This document shows positions 1 through 6,427 of a stretch of 12,511 nt of DNA, in pieces; within the stretch, counting starts at the first letter, position 1, and each line of letters begins with the position of its first letter. The notes below the pieces were generated by a model. That model searched no databases. It saw only the letters and a program-made list of their open reading frames with translations, and was not told where the DNA came from. The stretch lies in the NCBI GenBank assembly GCA_015478765.1, contig JADMKR010000233.1:1-12511 (forward strand), read 5' to 3'. The translations under genes and the position numbers were made by a program. The DNA comes from Flavobacterium sp. GTDB lineage: Bacteria > Bacteroidota > Bacteroidia > Flavobacteriales > Flavobacteriaceae.

Positions 1-293
1 CCAACGACTCCCGCGGAAAGCTCTACGAACTGCTTTTCGTCATGCAGTCAAACCCGGAACTGAAAATTGAAATTCAGGGACATCTCTGCTGCATGCCGGT
101 CGACCGGAATAATCTATCGACCCACCGTGCGCGCGCGATCTATAAATTTTTGGAAGCACATGATATTCCAAAAAATCGGATTTCATATAAAGGATTCGGT
201 AGCGATCGGCCATTATTCCCGATTCCGGAGAAAAATGAACAGGAGCGCGCAGCCAATCGCAGGGTAGAAATACTGGTAGTTGAAAATCAATAG
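1..293 (+). CDS. OmpA-family protein, C-terminal part (5' end outside window)
   Basis: The reading frame is open from base 3 to the TAG at 291-293, so only the last 96 residues are visible. They form an OmpA-like C-terminal domain: a strand ending in IEIQGH, the LSTHRARAIYKFL helix, a KNRISYKGFG turn and the closing NRRVEILVVE strand. This fold normally binds the diaminopimelate of peptidoglycan. The usual GHTD motif reads GHLCC here, so the aspartate that contacts diaminopimelate is missing, while the arginine of the LSxxRA helix is kept. The fragment aligns almost end to end with the C-terminal domain of the next gene, which begins two bases after this stop, so the two are tandem paralogues and probably co-transcribed. 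An internal ATG at 42 lies inside the domain and is not the true start. The N-terminal architecture cannot be seen, but by analogy with the next gene it may contain another OmpA-like domain. Confidence 0.85.
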   Translation, partial: NDSRGKLYELLFVMQSNPELKIEIQGHLCCMPVDRNNLSTHRARAIYKFLEAHDIPKNRISYKGFGSDRPLFPIPEKNEQERAANRRVEILVVENQ

Positions 294-295
294 CT

Positions 296-1084
296 ATGTT
301 GAGAATACTGTTCTTAAATATCTTTGTTTTTTTTTCGCTGACGTCATCGGCACAGCAACTCGAAGTATATTTCGATTTCGATAAACATACCTTAAACGCT
401 CAGGCAATGCGCGAACTCAACGCGTGGGCCGGGAAGAATCAACACGTGGAAGTGTCGAAAATTTATGGCTATTGCGATTGGAAGGGAAGCAGCAGCTACA
501 ATGATACGCTGTCGCTGAAAAGAGTCGATGAGGTTTATAACTTTTTGCGAAACAGTGGAATTAAAGTGCTGGCCGATTACGAAATGATCGGTTTCGGAAA
601 AGATTTCGAACAGGAAAAAGATCAATGGGCAAACCGCAAAGTCGTGGTCCATTACTCCGATAAGCCCCGAACAGCAATTACCACAATCGATTCCACATCA
701 CTTGGCGGCAAAATCAAGCGCTCGAAAAATGGCGATAAAATAAAACTTGAGAATATAAATTTCTTTAACATGTCGGCGCGCGTCGTGCCCCAATCACAAC
801 CTGTCTTGTATGAGTTGCTGTGCGCCATGCAGGAAAATCCCAGTCTGAAGATTGAAATCCAGGGCCATATCTGCTGTCAGACCGAAGGCGATAACGACCT
901 TACCTATTTGTCAACCCAACGCGCGAAAATTATCTACAATTATTTGGTCCGAAAAAAGATCGACCGCAAACGGCTTTCCTATAAAGGATACGGCAATACC
1001 CAGCCCATATATCCAATCCCGGAGAAAAATGAAGAAGAGCGCGATGCCAATCGCCGCGTCGAAATCCTGATTGTAGAAAATTGA
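296..1084 (+). CDS. Exported protein with two OmpA-like domains
   Basis: This 262-residue protein starts with a signal peptide (about residues 1-19, hydrophobic stretch then SSA before QQ), so it is exported; there is no lipobox cysteine. Residues about 23-122 form a first OmpA-like domain opening with VYFDFDK and carrying GYCD (Cys60, Asp61) and an LSLKR helix (Arg76). Residues about 145-262 form a second one with GHICC (Cys193, Cys194), an LSTQRA helix (Arg209), SYKGYG and NRRVEI. The first domain keeps the aspartate expected to contact diaminopimelate; the second replaces it with cysteine, as in the upstream paralogue. OmpA-like domains usually tie the outer membrane to peptidoglycan, so a periplasmic or outer-membrane role is likely, though there is no beta-barrel. 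The ATG is two bases after the upstream stop, which suggests translational coupling. The two genes differ mainly at third codon positions in their conserved tails, which points to an old duplication under selection. The substrate and exact role are unknown. Confidence 0.88.
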   Translation: MLRILFLNIFVFFSLTSSAQQLEVYFDFDKHTLNAQAMRELNAWAGKNQHVEVSKIYGYCDWKGSSSYNDTLSLKRVDEVYNFLRNSGIKVLADYEMIGFGKDFEQEKDQWANRKVVVHYSDKPRTAITTIDSTSLGGKIKRSKNGDKIKLENINFFNMSARVVPQSQPVLYELLCAMQENPSLKIEIQGHICCQTEGDNDLTYLSTQRAKIIYNYLVRKKIDRKRLSYKGYGNTQPIYPIPEKNEEERDANRRVEILIVEN

Positions 1085-1135
1085 TATCCACATCCGCATT
1101 TTAGTTTAATCCGACGCCGTCTTGCGAATTATTGT

Positions 1136-1143
1136 TACTTTTG
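1136..1143 (+). promoter_or_regulatory. Putative Bacteroidota -7 promoter element (TACTTTTG)
   Basis: TACTTTTG matches the TAnnTTTG consensus of the Bacteroidota primary sigma factor and ends 16 bases before the ATG of the AIR synthase gene. The predicted transcript would have a leader of only about 10 bases and there is no purine-rich Shine-Dalgarno sequence, which is normal in this phylum. No clear -33 TTG lies at the expected spacing, so the call rests on the -7 match and its position in the only gap (75 bases) upstream of the gene. Confidence 0.5.
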
Positions 1144-1159
1144 TGCAACAACACATTCT

Positions 1160-2338
1160 ATGAGCTCCGATACCAGCAAACGATACAGCCAGCGCGGCGT
1201 GTCGGCATCCAAAGAAGATGTCCACGACGCAATCAAAAACATCGACAAAGGACTTTTTCCAAAAGCATTCTGCAAAATTGTTCCTGATCATCTCACCGGG
1301 GATACCGACTATTGCCTCATCATGCATGCCGATGGTGCCGGAACCAAATCGGCTCTCGCTTATATGTATTGGAAAGAAACCGGCGACCTCTCTGTTTGGA
1401 AAGGCATTGCACAGGACGCGCTCATCATGAATATCGACGACCTGCTTTGCGTTGGGGCAACCGACAATATAATGCTGTCCTCAACCATCGGCCGCAATAA
1501 AAACCTGATTCCGGGCGAAGTCATCTCGGCTATCATTAATGGTACCGAAGAATTGATCTCCGACCTGGCGCGATTCGGCGTGACCATTCATTCCACGGGG
1601 GGCGAAACAGCCGATGTCGGTGATTTGGTACGCACCATAATCGTAGATTCGACGGTTACAGCCCGGCTCAAACGCAGCGACGTGATCGATAACGCTAATA
1701 TTTCGGCTGGCGATGTGATTGTCGGTTTGGCTTCATTCGGCCAGGCTTCGTACGAAAGCAGTTACAATGGCGGCATGGGAAGTAACGGACTGACATCGGC
1801 GCGACACGACGTTTTCAGTAAATACCTGGCGCAAAAGTATCCTGAAAGTTTCGATGCGCTCGTCCCTAACGAACTCGTTTATTCAGGGTCTGTAAAGCTC
1901 ACCGATCAGGTTCAGGGTTCGCCTATCGACGCCGGAAAACTTGTATTGTCGCCCACACGCACGTATGCGCCCATCATCAAAAAAATCCTCGAAAGCATCG
2001 GCCCTAAGGGAATCCACGGAATGGTTCACTGCAGCGGCGGTGCGCAAACGAAAGTGCTGCATTTTATTGACAATCTTCATGTAATTAAAGACAATCTGTT
2101 CCCGGTTCCGCCATTATTCCGTCTGATTCAGCAAGAAAGCGCAACCGACTGGAAGGAAATGTATCAGGTGTTCAACTGCGGCCACCGAATGGAATTGTAT
2201 GTGCCTGAGGAAATTGCCAATGAGATTATCGCCATCAGCAAATCTTTTGGCGTTGCGGCCCAGATAGTTGGAAGGGCAGAGGAGAGTAATTCCAAAAAAC
2301 TCACCATCGAAAGTGAATTCGGTACTTTTGTCTATTAG
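1160..2338 (+). CDS. purM: AIR synthase family protein (phosphoribosylformylglycinamidine cyclo-ligase, Bacteroidota form)
   Basis: This 392-residue protein has the PurM/AIR synthase fold. PurM closes the imidazole ring of FGAM with ATP to give AIR, the fifth step of purine synthesis, in the cytoplasm. Visible motifs are the N-terminal YSQRGVS, the ADGAGTK nucleotide-binding segment (Asp58-Lys63), IAQDALIMNIDDLLCVGA, the GGETAD motif (147-152) followed by a conserved aspartate-rich turn, GDVIVGLASFG, and a C-terminal HCSGGAQTK and FNCGHRMELYVP. The protein is longer than the roughly 345-residue enterobacterial PurM and differs from it outside these motifs; it matches the long form I recall from Flavobacteriia, often labelled only 'AIR synthase related protein'. 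It probably is the working PurM of this organism, but a paralogous role cannot be excluded without knowing whether a canonical purM exists elsewhere. The start follows a TAnnTTTG element and gives the conserved MSSDTSKRY N-terminus. The stop codon touches a repeat element downstream. Confidence 0.85.
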   Translation: MSSDTSKRYSQRGVSASKEDVHDAIKNIDKGLFPKAFCKIVPDHLTGDTDYCLIMHADGAGTKSALAYMYWKETGDLSVWKGIAQDALIMNIDDLLCVGATDNIMLSSTIGRNKNLIPGEVISAIINGTEELISDLARFGVTIHSTGGETADVGDLVRTIIVDSTVTARLKRSDVIDNANISAGDVIVGLASFGQASYESSYNGGMGSNGLTSARHDVFSKYLAQKYPESFDALVPNELVYSGSVKLTDQVQGSPIDAGKLVLSPTRTYAPIIKKILESIGPKGIHGMVHCSGGAQTKVLHFIDNLHVIKDNLFPVPPLFRLIQQESATDWKEMYQVFNCGHRMELYVPEEIANEIIAISKSFGVAAQIVGRAEESNSKKLTIESEFGTFVY

Positions 2339-2402
2339 AAGCTGTTTCCCGCTTTCGCCTTTATCTGCCTGCGGCAGGATATCGGCTCTATCGGGGCTAG
2401 GG
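2338..2402 (-). repeat. Flavobacterium-type GC-rich intergenic repeat with central hairpin
   Basis: Read on the minus strand, the element starts CCCTAGCCCCGATAG and ends AGCGGGAAACAGCTTC, around a perfect small hairpin (plus strand 2365-2369 CTGCC paired with 2373-2377 GGCAG, 3-base loop). From memory, this arrangement of conserved ends with a variable hairpin centre recurs in intergenic regions of many Flavobacterium genomes. Its last base overlaps the G of the AIR synthase stop codon and it ends 10 bases before the next ATG, so it fills nearly the whole gap between two plus-strand genes. It is more GC-rich than the adjacent spacer. Whether it acts as a terminator, an RNA-stability element or a passive repeat is not known. 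Copy number in the genome cannot be seen here. Confidence 0.65.
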
Positions 2403-2412
2403 TAATTCGCCT

Positions 2413-3021
2413 ATGAACATACTATCCGATTTTAACCAGAAATTGATTCTCGAGGATGAGGTTGTACTTTTGCGGCCATTGGAATTATCTGATTATGATA
2501 ACCTTTTGCCTTTTACCCACAACGAGCCGCAAACATGGCACTATTCGCTGCAGCGCCCAGATACTGAAGAAAACCTGCATCAATATCTTTCTGCTGCCAT
2601 CTCCGATCGGGAGAATAAGACCTCATACCCATTCATAGTTTTCGACAAACGTTCAAATTCATTCGCGGGTAGCACGCGTTTTTATGATATCAATCCGGGT
2701 TATAGATCGGCGCAGCTTGGCTATACCTGGTATGGCGAGGATTTCCGCGGTACCAAACTCAACAAGCACTGCAAATTCCTGCTGTTGAGGTATGCCTTTG
2801 AAACATTGGAACTCGAACGGGTGGAATTCCGTGCCGATAAGAACAATTCAAGAAGTATTGCCGCCATGAAAAGTATTGGCTGCACCGTCGAAGGTGTTCT
2901 TCGCAGCCATATGCCCACCATTGAAGGTGGCCGCCGCGATACAATCGTTCTCAGTATCTTGAGAGATGAATGGTTTAAAAATGTCAAATCTGCGCTGCAG
3001 TCGGCCGTTAAATTAATGTAG
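2413..3021 (+). CDS. GNAT-family N-acetyltransferase (RimJ/RimL-like)
   Basis: This 202-residue protein fits the Acetyltransf_3 (RimJ/RimL) branch of the GNAT superfamily, which transfers acetyl from acetyl-CoA to amines such as protein N-termini, antibiotics or small metabolites. The evidence is the N-terminal strand VVLLRPLELSDYDNL, the central FAGSTRFYDI strand, the acetyl-CoA pyrophosphate loop FRGTKLNKH (about 111-119), and the closing NNSRSIAAMKSIG helix (144-156) followed by EGVLRSHMPTIEGG and RDTIVLSIL. No signal peptide or membrane segment is visible, so it is cytoplasmic. The substrate cannot be told from the sequence. The gene follows the AIR synthase gene by 74 bases that are almost wholly repeat, so it may be read from the same transcript or from a promoter hidden near the repeat. 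I saw no good TAnnTTTG element in front of it. Length is ordinary for the family. Confidence 0.82.
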   Translation: MNILSDFNQKLILEDEVVLLRPLELSDYDNLLPFTHNEPQTWHYSLQRPDTEENLHQYLSAAISDRENKTSYPFIVFDKRSNSFAGSTRFYDINPGYRSAQLGYTWYGEDFRGTKLNKHCKFLLLRYAFETLELERVEFRADKNNSRSIAAMKSIGCTVEGVLRSHMPTIEGGRRDTIVLSILRDEWFKNVKSALQSAVKLM

Positions 3022-3061
3022 CTTTAACCTGATTCCTCCTGTGATTGTATTTTAAAAATCC

Positions 3062-3069
3062 TAACTTTA
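3062..3069 (+). promoter_or_regulatory. Weak candidate -7 promoter element (TAACTTTA)
   Basis: TAACTTTA differs from the TAnnTTTG consensus only in the last base and lies 15 bases before the ATG of the small unrecognised gene, the same distance seen at other starts in this window. The surrounding 63-base gap is AT-rich and otherwise empty. A TTG at 3045-3047 is too close to serve as a standard -33 element, so this is a tentative call. Confidence 0.3.
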
Positions 3070-3084
3070 TAAAAAATGTAAATC

Positions 3085-3453
3085 ATGGAAGTAAAACTCA
3101 AACACGGAATCGATAAGTTGCTCTTTGGGATGAAGCAACAGGACGTAATCGCTATTTACGGGGAACCAGATAAAAAGATAATTGATGAGGAGAAAAATAT
3201 CCTGTATCTCTACAACGACCAGAAATGGCAACTTACATTTTATGAAGACGAAGATTTTCGGTTGGGATATATCATCTGCGCCCATCCGGACCTCACATTA
3301 TTTTCGAATAAAATTATAGGAATGAAGATTGGCCATGCCAAGGCAACTCTGCAACAACATAAAATGACTTCTTGGGAACTCGAGGAATTCGACATTACCG
3401 AAAGTTATTTTAACGAAGATCATTGGCTGGTGCTTCAAGCCGAATTTGGCTAA
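3085..3453 (+). CDS. Unrecognised small protein with two internal repeats, probably truncated by an in-frame stop
   Basis: I do not recognise this 122-residue protein. It has no signal peptide or membrane segment and is acidic. It looks like two copies of one unit: the first has a FGMKQQDV helix start (about 14-21) followed by a YGEPD turn and a YNDQKWQLTF strand; the second has IGMKIGHAKATL (about 78-88) followed by YFNEDHWLVLQAEF. In the first unit the tryptophan strand is followed by a turn and another strand (RLGYIIC). In the second unit the TAA at 3451-3453 cuts the protein just where that next strand should come. The same frame then stays open for 20 more codons that complete the missing strand (see 3454-3516). 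The likely intact product is therefore 143 residues, with the stop codon replacing one residue, plausibly a GAA glutamate codon changed by a single base. Function is unknown; the gene is convergent with the isomerase cluster and ends at a terminator hairpin. Confidence 0.7.
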   Translation: MEVKLKHGIDKLLFGMKQQDVIAIYGEPDKKIIDEEKNILYLYNDQKWQLTFYEDEDFRLGYIICAHPDLTLFSNKIIGMKIGHAKATLQQHKMTSWELEEFDITESYFNEDHWLVLQAEFG

Positions 3454-3516
3454 GTCGTAAAACTGGAGACCGGCACCATCATCAATGACAATGACGAATT
3501 TGAGTGGAAGTTTTAA
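3454..3516 (+). pseudogene. In-frame continuation of the upstream small gene beyond its stop
   Basis: After the TAA at 3451-3453 the same frame encodes 20 residues and then a second TAA at 3514-3516. The stretch has protein-like alternation (VVKLETGTII, then an acidic NDNDEFEWKF tail) and supplies the strand missing from the second repeat of the upstream protein. It ends two bases before the terminator stem, exactly where a native 3' end would be expected. This looks like the severed C-terminus of the gene at 3085. A sequencing or assembly error, or a real nonsense mutation, would look the same. Confidence 0.6.
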
Positions 3517-3518
3517 TA

Positions 3519-3550
3519 AAAAAAGGGATGAAAAAAATCATCCCTTTTTT
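3519..3550. terminator. Bidirectional rho-independent terminator
   Basis: A 13-base-pair perfect stem (3519-3531 with 3538-3550) has GGGATGA/TCATCCC at its core, flanked by A6 on the left and T6 on the right, around a six-A loop. The T-run serves the plus strand and the A-run serves the minus strand. It lies between the convergent small gene (frame ends 3516) and the isomerase gene whose stop codon is at 3552-3554, so it can end transcription from both sides. Confidence 0.88.
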
Positions 3551-3551
3551 A

Positions 3552-4718
3552 TTACTTTTTCGGAGCTGGCATTTTATCGAAGAGCTCAATCTCAAAAATG
3601 ATATCGGCATTTGGAGGTATTACACCACTGTGACCCGACGCACCGTAACCTAAAATCGACGGAATAAATGCGACGAGTTTATCGCCCACCGACATTTGTT
3701 CGATAGCTTCAATAAAACCGGCAATCAGTCCCTGTTTTTGGCCGGCGGTGAAAGGGAACGGTTGGTATCCATTCTGCGCCGCACGTCGCTCGTCAAAACG
3801 GAAATATGCCCGATTCACGTCGTCGTAACTGCTGTCAAATAAACCGCCATCAGGAAAGTAGCCTGCATAGTGAATGAAAATAGGTGTTCCCGCGGCAGGT
3901 TTTAAACCTGTTCCATTCGAAATAATTTTATATTTTAATCCAGACGCAGTTTCTTTTGCAGTTGTGCGCAACTGATCAAAATATGCGGCTTTCGCTTTTT
4001 TGACCGGCGCGATCTTCTCTTCCAGCAATCGCTTGCTTTCAGCATCGGCTTCGGCTTGTTTTCTGCGATTTTCAGCTTCAAGTGCCGCCTGTTTTTTGTC
4101 GTCTTCGGCTTTATTTGCGTAGTAATTAGAAAAAACTTTGGCCGCATCGAAATTCTTTGCGTCTTTTCCTCTTCTTGTGATTTTAACCTGCAGGATTACA
4201 TCGTCCTGCTGAATCGCATTTACGGTTTCCATCCCACTCACTACATGTCCGTAAACAGTATGCTTTCCATCCAGCCATGGTGTTGCTTTATGGGTAATAA
4301 AGAATTGGCTGCCATTGGTTGCTGGGCCAGAATTAGCCATGGATAAAATTCCGCCGCGATCGTGTTTTAAATCGGTTATCTCATCTTTGAACTTGTATCC
4401 TGGATCGCCAGAGCCGTTACCTAAAGGATCGCCACCCTGTATCATGAAATCCTTAATTACCCGGTGAAATTTGAGTCCGTCGAAAAACGGCTTGTTCTTC
4501 AACTTCTCAACATTTACAAAGGGATTGGTCCCTTCGGCAAGCGATACGAAGTTGGCCACGGTTATCGGAGTTTTTTGATACTCCAGTTGCAGCACGATTT
4601 TGCCTTTATTGGTTTCCATTTCGGCAAAGATTCCGTCGGGTTGTGCGGCCTTTTTAGCGTTCTGCGCTTGTAGCGATGTGGTCGCTACCAGCAAAAATAA
4701 GATTGCATTTATTTTCAT
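3552..4718 (-). CDS. Secreted cyclophilin-FKBP fusion peptidyl-prolyl isomerase
   Basis: This 388-residue protein carries two kinds of prolyl cis-trans isomerase domain. A signal peptide (about 1-18, ending SLQA before Q) exports it to the periplasm. Residues about 30-190 are a cyclophilin domain with FHRVIKDFMIQGGDP (catalytic Arg86), NGSQFFIT and WLDGKHTVYG. Residues about 195-250 are Ala/Glu/Lys/Arg-rich and predicted to be helical or coiled coil. Residues about 258-383 are an FKBP domain with FIHYAGYF, FDSS, GLIAGFIEAIEQM, LGYGASG and VIPPNADIIFEIELF; a phenylalanine takes the place of the tryptophan at the pocket base of human FKBP12. An insertion with DERRAA and GYQPFPF sits between FDSS and GLIAGF. 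The neighbour at 4748 has the same architecture and insertion, so the two are tandem paralogues, 29 bases apart. The likely job is folding of periplasmic or outer-membrane proteins; clients are unknown. It is the last gene of the cluster and ends at a terminator. Confidence 0.9.
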   Translation of the reverse strand: MKINAILFLLVATTSLQAQNAKKAAQPDGIFAEMETNKGKIVLQLEYQKTPITVANFVSLAEGTNPFVNVEKLKNKPFFDGLKFHRVIKDFMIQGGDPLGNGSGDPGYKFKDEITDLKHDRGGILSMANSGPATNGSQFFITHKATPWLDGKHTVYGHVVSGMETVNAIQQDDVILQVKITRRGKDAKNFDAAKVFSNYYANKAEDDKKQAALEAENRRKQAEADAESKRLLEEKIAPVKKAKAAYFDQLRTTAKETASGLKYKIISNGTGLKPAAGTPIFIHYAGYFPDGGLFDSSYDDVNRAYFRFDERRAAQNGYQPFPFTAGQKQGLIAGFIEAIEQMSVGDKLVAFIPSILGYGASGHSGVIPPNADIIFEIELFDKMPAPKK

Positions 4719-4747
4719 ATGTTTAGATTTATTGGAACATTATTCAT

Positions 4748-5866
4748 TTACTCTTTATCCGACTGATCCTTTCGCATTCGTATCTCGAAAACCAAATTGG
4801 TGTCGGGCGGAATTACATCTCCGGCGCCCTGCGGTCCGTAACCAAGATGTGCAGGCACGAATATAAGCGCACTTCCGCCCATATTCAATTTTTCAATTCC
4901 TTCAATAAAACCGGGAATCATTCCGCGCTTTGTTCCGTATACAAATGGTGCCGGTTGGTACCCGACCGCTGCGGCGCGGCGTTCATCATACGTGCCAAAA
5001 GTTTTTGCAACCTGCTCGATACTGGTGTCGAAAACTTCTCCTGTTTCAAAAAAGCCGGCGTAATGAATAAAAACCTGCTCGCCTTTAGAGGGTTTGGAAC
5101 CAGTTCCTTTATCCAAGATTACATAGCGCAATCCGGTATTGGTTTTTGTTGCTTTTGCTTTAGTTTCATCAAAATACGCTTTCTGATCGGCAAGCACCAT
5201 CTCGTACTTTTGCCGGTACAATCGTTTATTTTCTTGTTCGATAGCTTTCCTCTTTGAGAGATTTTCTGCTTCAACCGAAAAGTGATCGGCGAAAGTTTTA
5301 ACAGCGTTGAACTTTTTCGCGTCTTCTCCAATTCGAACTATCTTGATCGAGTTGATTAAATCGCCCTGTGAGATATTGTTGACCACTTCCATTCCGGTGG
5401 CAACTTTGCCAAATACGGTGTGCAATCCGTCAAGCCATGGTGTTTCGACATGCGTGATGAAAAATTGGCTGCTATTGGTTCCCGGACCCGAATTGGCCAT
5501 CGACAAAACACCTTTCTCATGTTTCAGATCGGTAATTTCATCGCCAAACTTATAACCGGCATCGCCGGCACCATTTCCCAGTGGATCGCCGCCCTGTATC
5601 ATGAAATCTTTGATGACCCGATGAAAAACAAGACCGTTATAGAACGGTTTTCCCTTCATGTCGTCACGTACGAAAGTGTTTTTTCCCTCGGCCAGCGTGA
5701 CAAAGTTAGCCACGGTAATCGGTGCTTTTTCATAGTGCAGTTCCAGCAGGATCGTTCCTTTGGATGTATTCACTTCGGCATAAAGGCCATCTTCAAGTTC
5801 CTTGTACTTGTCGCAAGCCGAAAAAAGCAGCGCAAGAATGATCAGCGGTAAAAATTGAAATTTCAT
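4748..5866 (-). CDS. Cyclophilin-FKBP fusion peptidyl-prolyl isomerase, lipoprotein
   Basis: This 372-residue protein is a paralogue of the following gene but has a lipoprotein signal: a hydrophobic stretch ending FSAC, so Cys18 would be lipidated and the protein membrane-anchored. The cyclophilin domain (about 27-185) shows FHRVIKDFMIQGGDP, NSSQFFIT and WLDGLHTVFG. A charged helical linker follows (about 190-240), then an FKBP domain (about 245-368) with FIHYAGFF, FDTS, the shared DERRAA and GYQPAPF insertion, GMIPGFIEGIEKL, LGYGPQG and VIPPDTNLVFEI. Both domains keep the residues that normally form the active sites, so two active isomerase sites on one envelope protein are likely. The ATG directly follows the TAA of gldI with no spacer, so the two are translationally coupled. 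That coupling, and GldI being an FKBP-type lipoprotein, suggests a shared folding job at the envelope. Clients are not known. Confidence 0.9.
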   Translation of the reverse strand: MKFQFLPLIILALLFSACDKYKELEDGLYAEVNTSKGTILLELHYEKAPITVANFVTLAEGKNTFVRDDMKGKPFYNGLVFHRVIKDFMIQGGDPLGNGAGDAGYKFGDEITDLKHEKGVLSMANSGPGTNSSQFFITHVETPWLDGLHTVFGKVATGMEVVNNISQGDLINSIKIVRIGEDAKKFNAVKTFADHFSVEAENLSKRKAIEQENKRLYRQKYEMVLADQKAYFDETKAKATKTNTGLRYVILDKGTGSKPSKGEQVFIHYAGFFETGEVFDTSIEQVAKTFGTYDERRAAAVGYQPAPFVYGTKRGMIPGFIEGIEKLNMGGSALIFVPAHLGYGPQGAGDVIPPDTNLVFEIRMRKDQSDKE

Positions 5867-6421
5867 TTAATCTTCGTTGGTAGGTTCAGGTTTAAAATCG
5901 CGTAGGGTCACAGTAACAATCAGTGGTTCGTTTTCACGTATTCGGCGTTCATCGCCATGATAGCCGTAGGCCATGTGCGACGGAAAAAGAAAAGTAACGG
6001 TTTCATTCTTGCGCATAAGTTTTATGCCATCGCGCAAACCCATTATTATTTTTTGTTCTTTATCGACATAATACTCCTGAGGACGAAGTTCGAGTTGTGA
6101 ATAAATAATTTCACCCTCAATATCCTTTATTTCGTAATCGAAGTAGGCGATGTCACCTTTTTTGGGAGTCAGTGTGTCGGCGGTATTACGTTGCTGATAG
6201 AAATACCAATAACCCTTTTGAGAAGCGATATAGTTATTGGCGGTATCTTTTTTGATTATCGCTTCTATCTTATCTTCCTCGCCAGCCACCAGAAGTTTAT
6301 TGCGCTCGATCGATTCCTTCATAAAAGTCCCTGACGAATGGGAGACCGGTTTGCGCGCCTGCTGTTCGCTACAGGAAAAGAGCGTGATTAGCGGCAGGAA
6401 GATCCAAAATTTTCTTAGCAT
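5867..6421 (-). CDS. gldI: Gliding motility lipoprotein GldI (FKBP-type isomerase)
   Basis: This 184-residue protein has a short lipoprotein signal with Cys17 after LFS, then a variable region and a C-terminal FKBP domain (about 90-178). Visible FKBP features are the DIAYFDYEIKD strand, GLRDGIKLMRKNETVTFLFP, the MAYGYHGD loop and ENEPLIVTVTL. In Flavobacterium johnsoniae GldI is a lipoprotein required for gliding and for the type IX secretion machinery, and it is related to FKBP prolyl isomerases; this protein matches it in length, lipobox position and overall pattern as I recall them. The canonical proline-loop residues are partly changed (RRIRENEP), so catalysis is uncertain. I chose the ATG at 6421, six bases after the DHH gene stop. 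A TTG two codons upstream would add Met-Arg and is less likely. The stop codon abuts the ATG of the next isomerase gene. Its presence implies the organism or its ancestor glides or secretes via T9SS. Confidence 0.85.
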   Translation of the reverse strand: MLRKFWIFLPLITLFSCSEQQARKPVSHSSGTFMKESIERNKLLVAGEEDKIEAIIKKDTANNYIASQKGYWYFYQQRNTADTLTPKKGDIAYFDYEIKDIEGEIIYSQLELRPQEYYVDKEQKIIMGLRDGIKLMRKNETVTFLFPSHMAYGYHGDERRIRENEPLIVTVTLRDFKPEPTNED

Positions 6422-6427
6422 TCTCAA

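Noticed and set aside
42..293. ATG at 42 as the start of a small complete gene
   Set aside because: The frame is open to the window edge and the residues before it continue the OmpA-like domain alignment with the next gene.
3451..3453. Programmed stop-codon readthrough or selenocysteine at the in-frame stop
   Set aside because: The codon is TAA rather than TGA, and no recoding stem-loop is visible other than the terminator; a simple nonsense change is more likely.
4847..5851. Plus-strand open frames of 136 and 143 codons across the lipoprotein isomerase gene
   Set aside because: They mirror the coding minus strand with low-complexity, Cys/Phe/Ser-rich products and no motifs.
6422..6427. TTG start for GldI at 6427
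   Set aside because: The ATG two codons downstream gives a normal short lipoprotein signal, and TTG offers no advantage.
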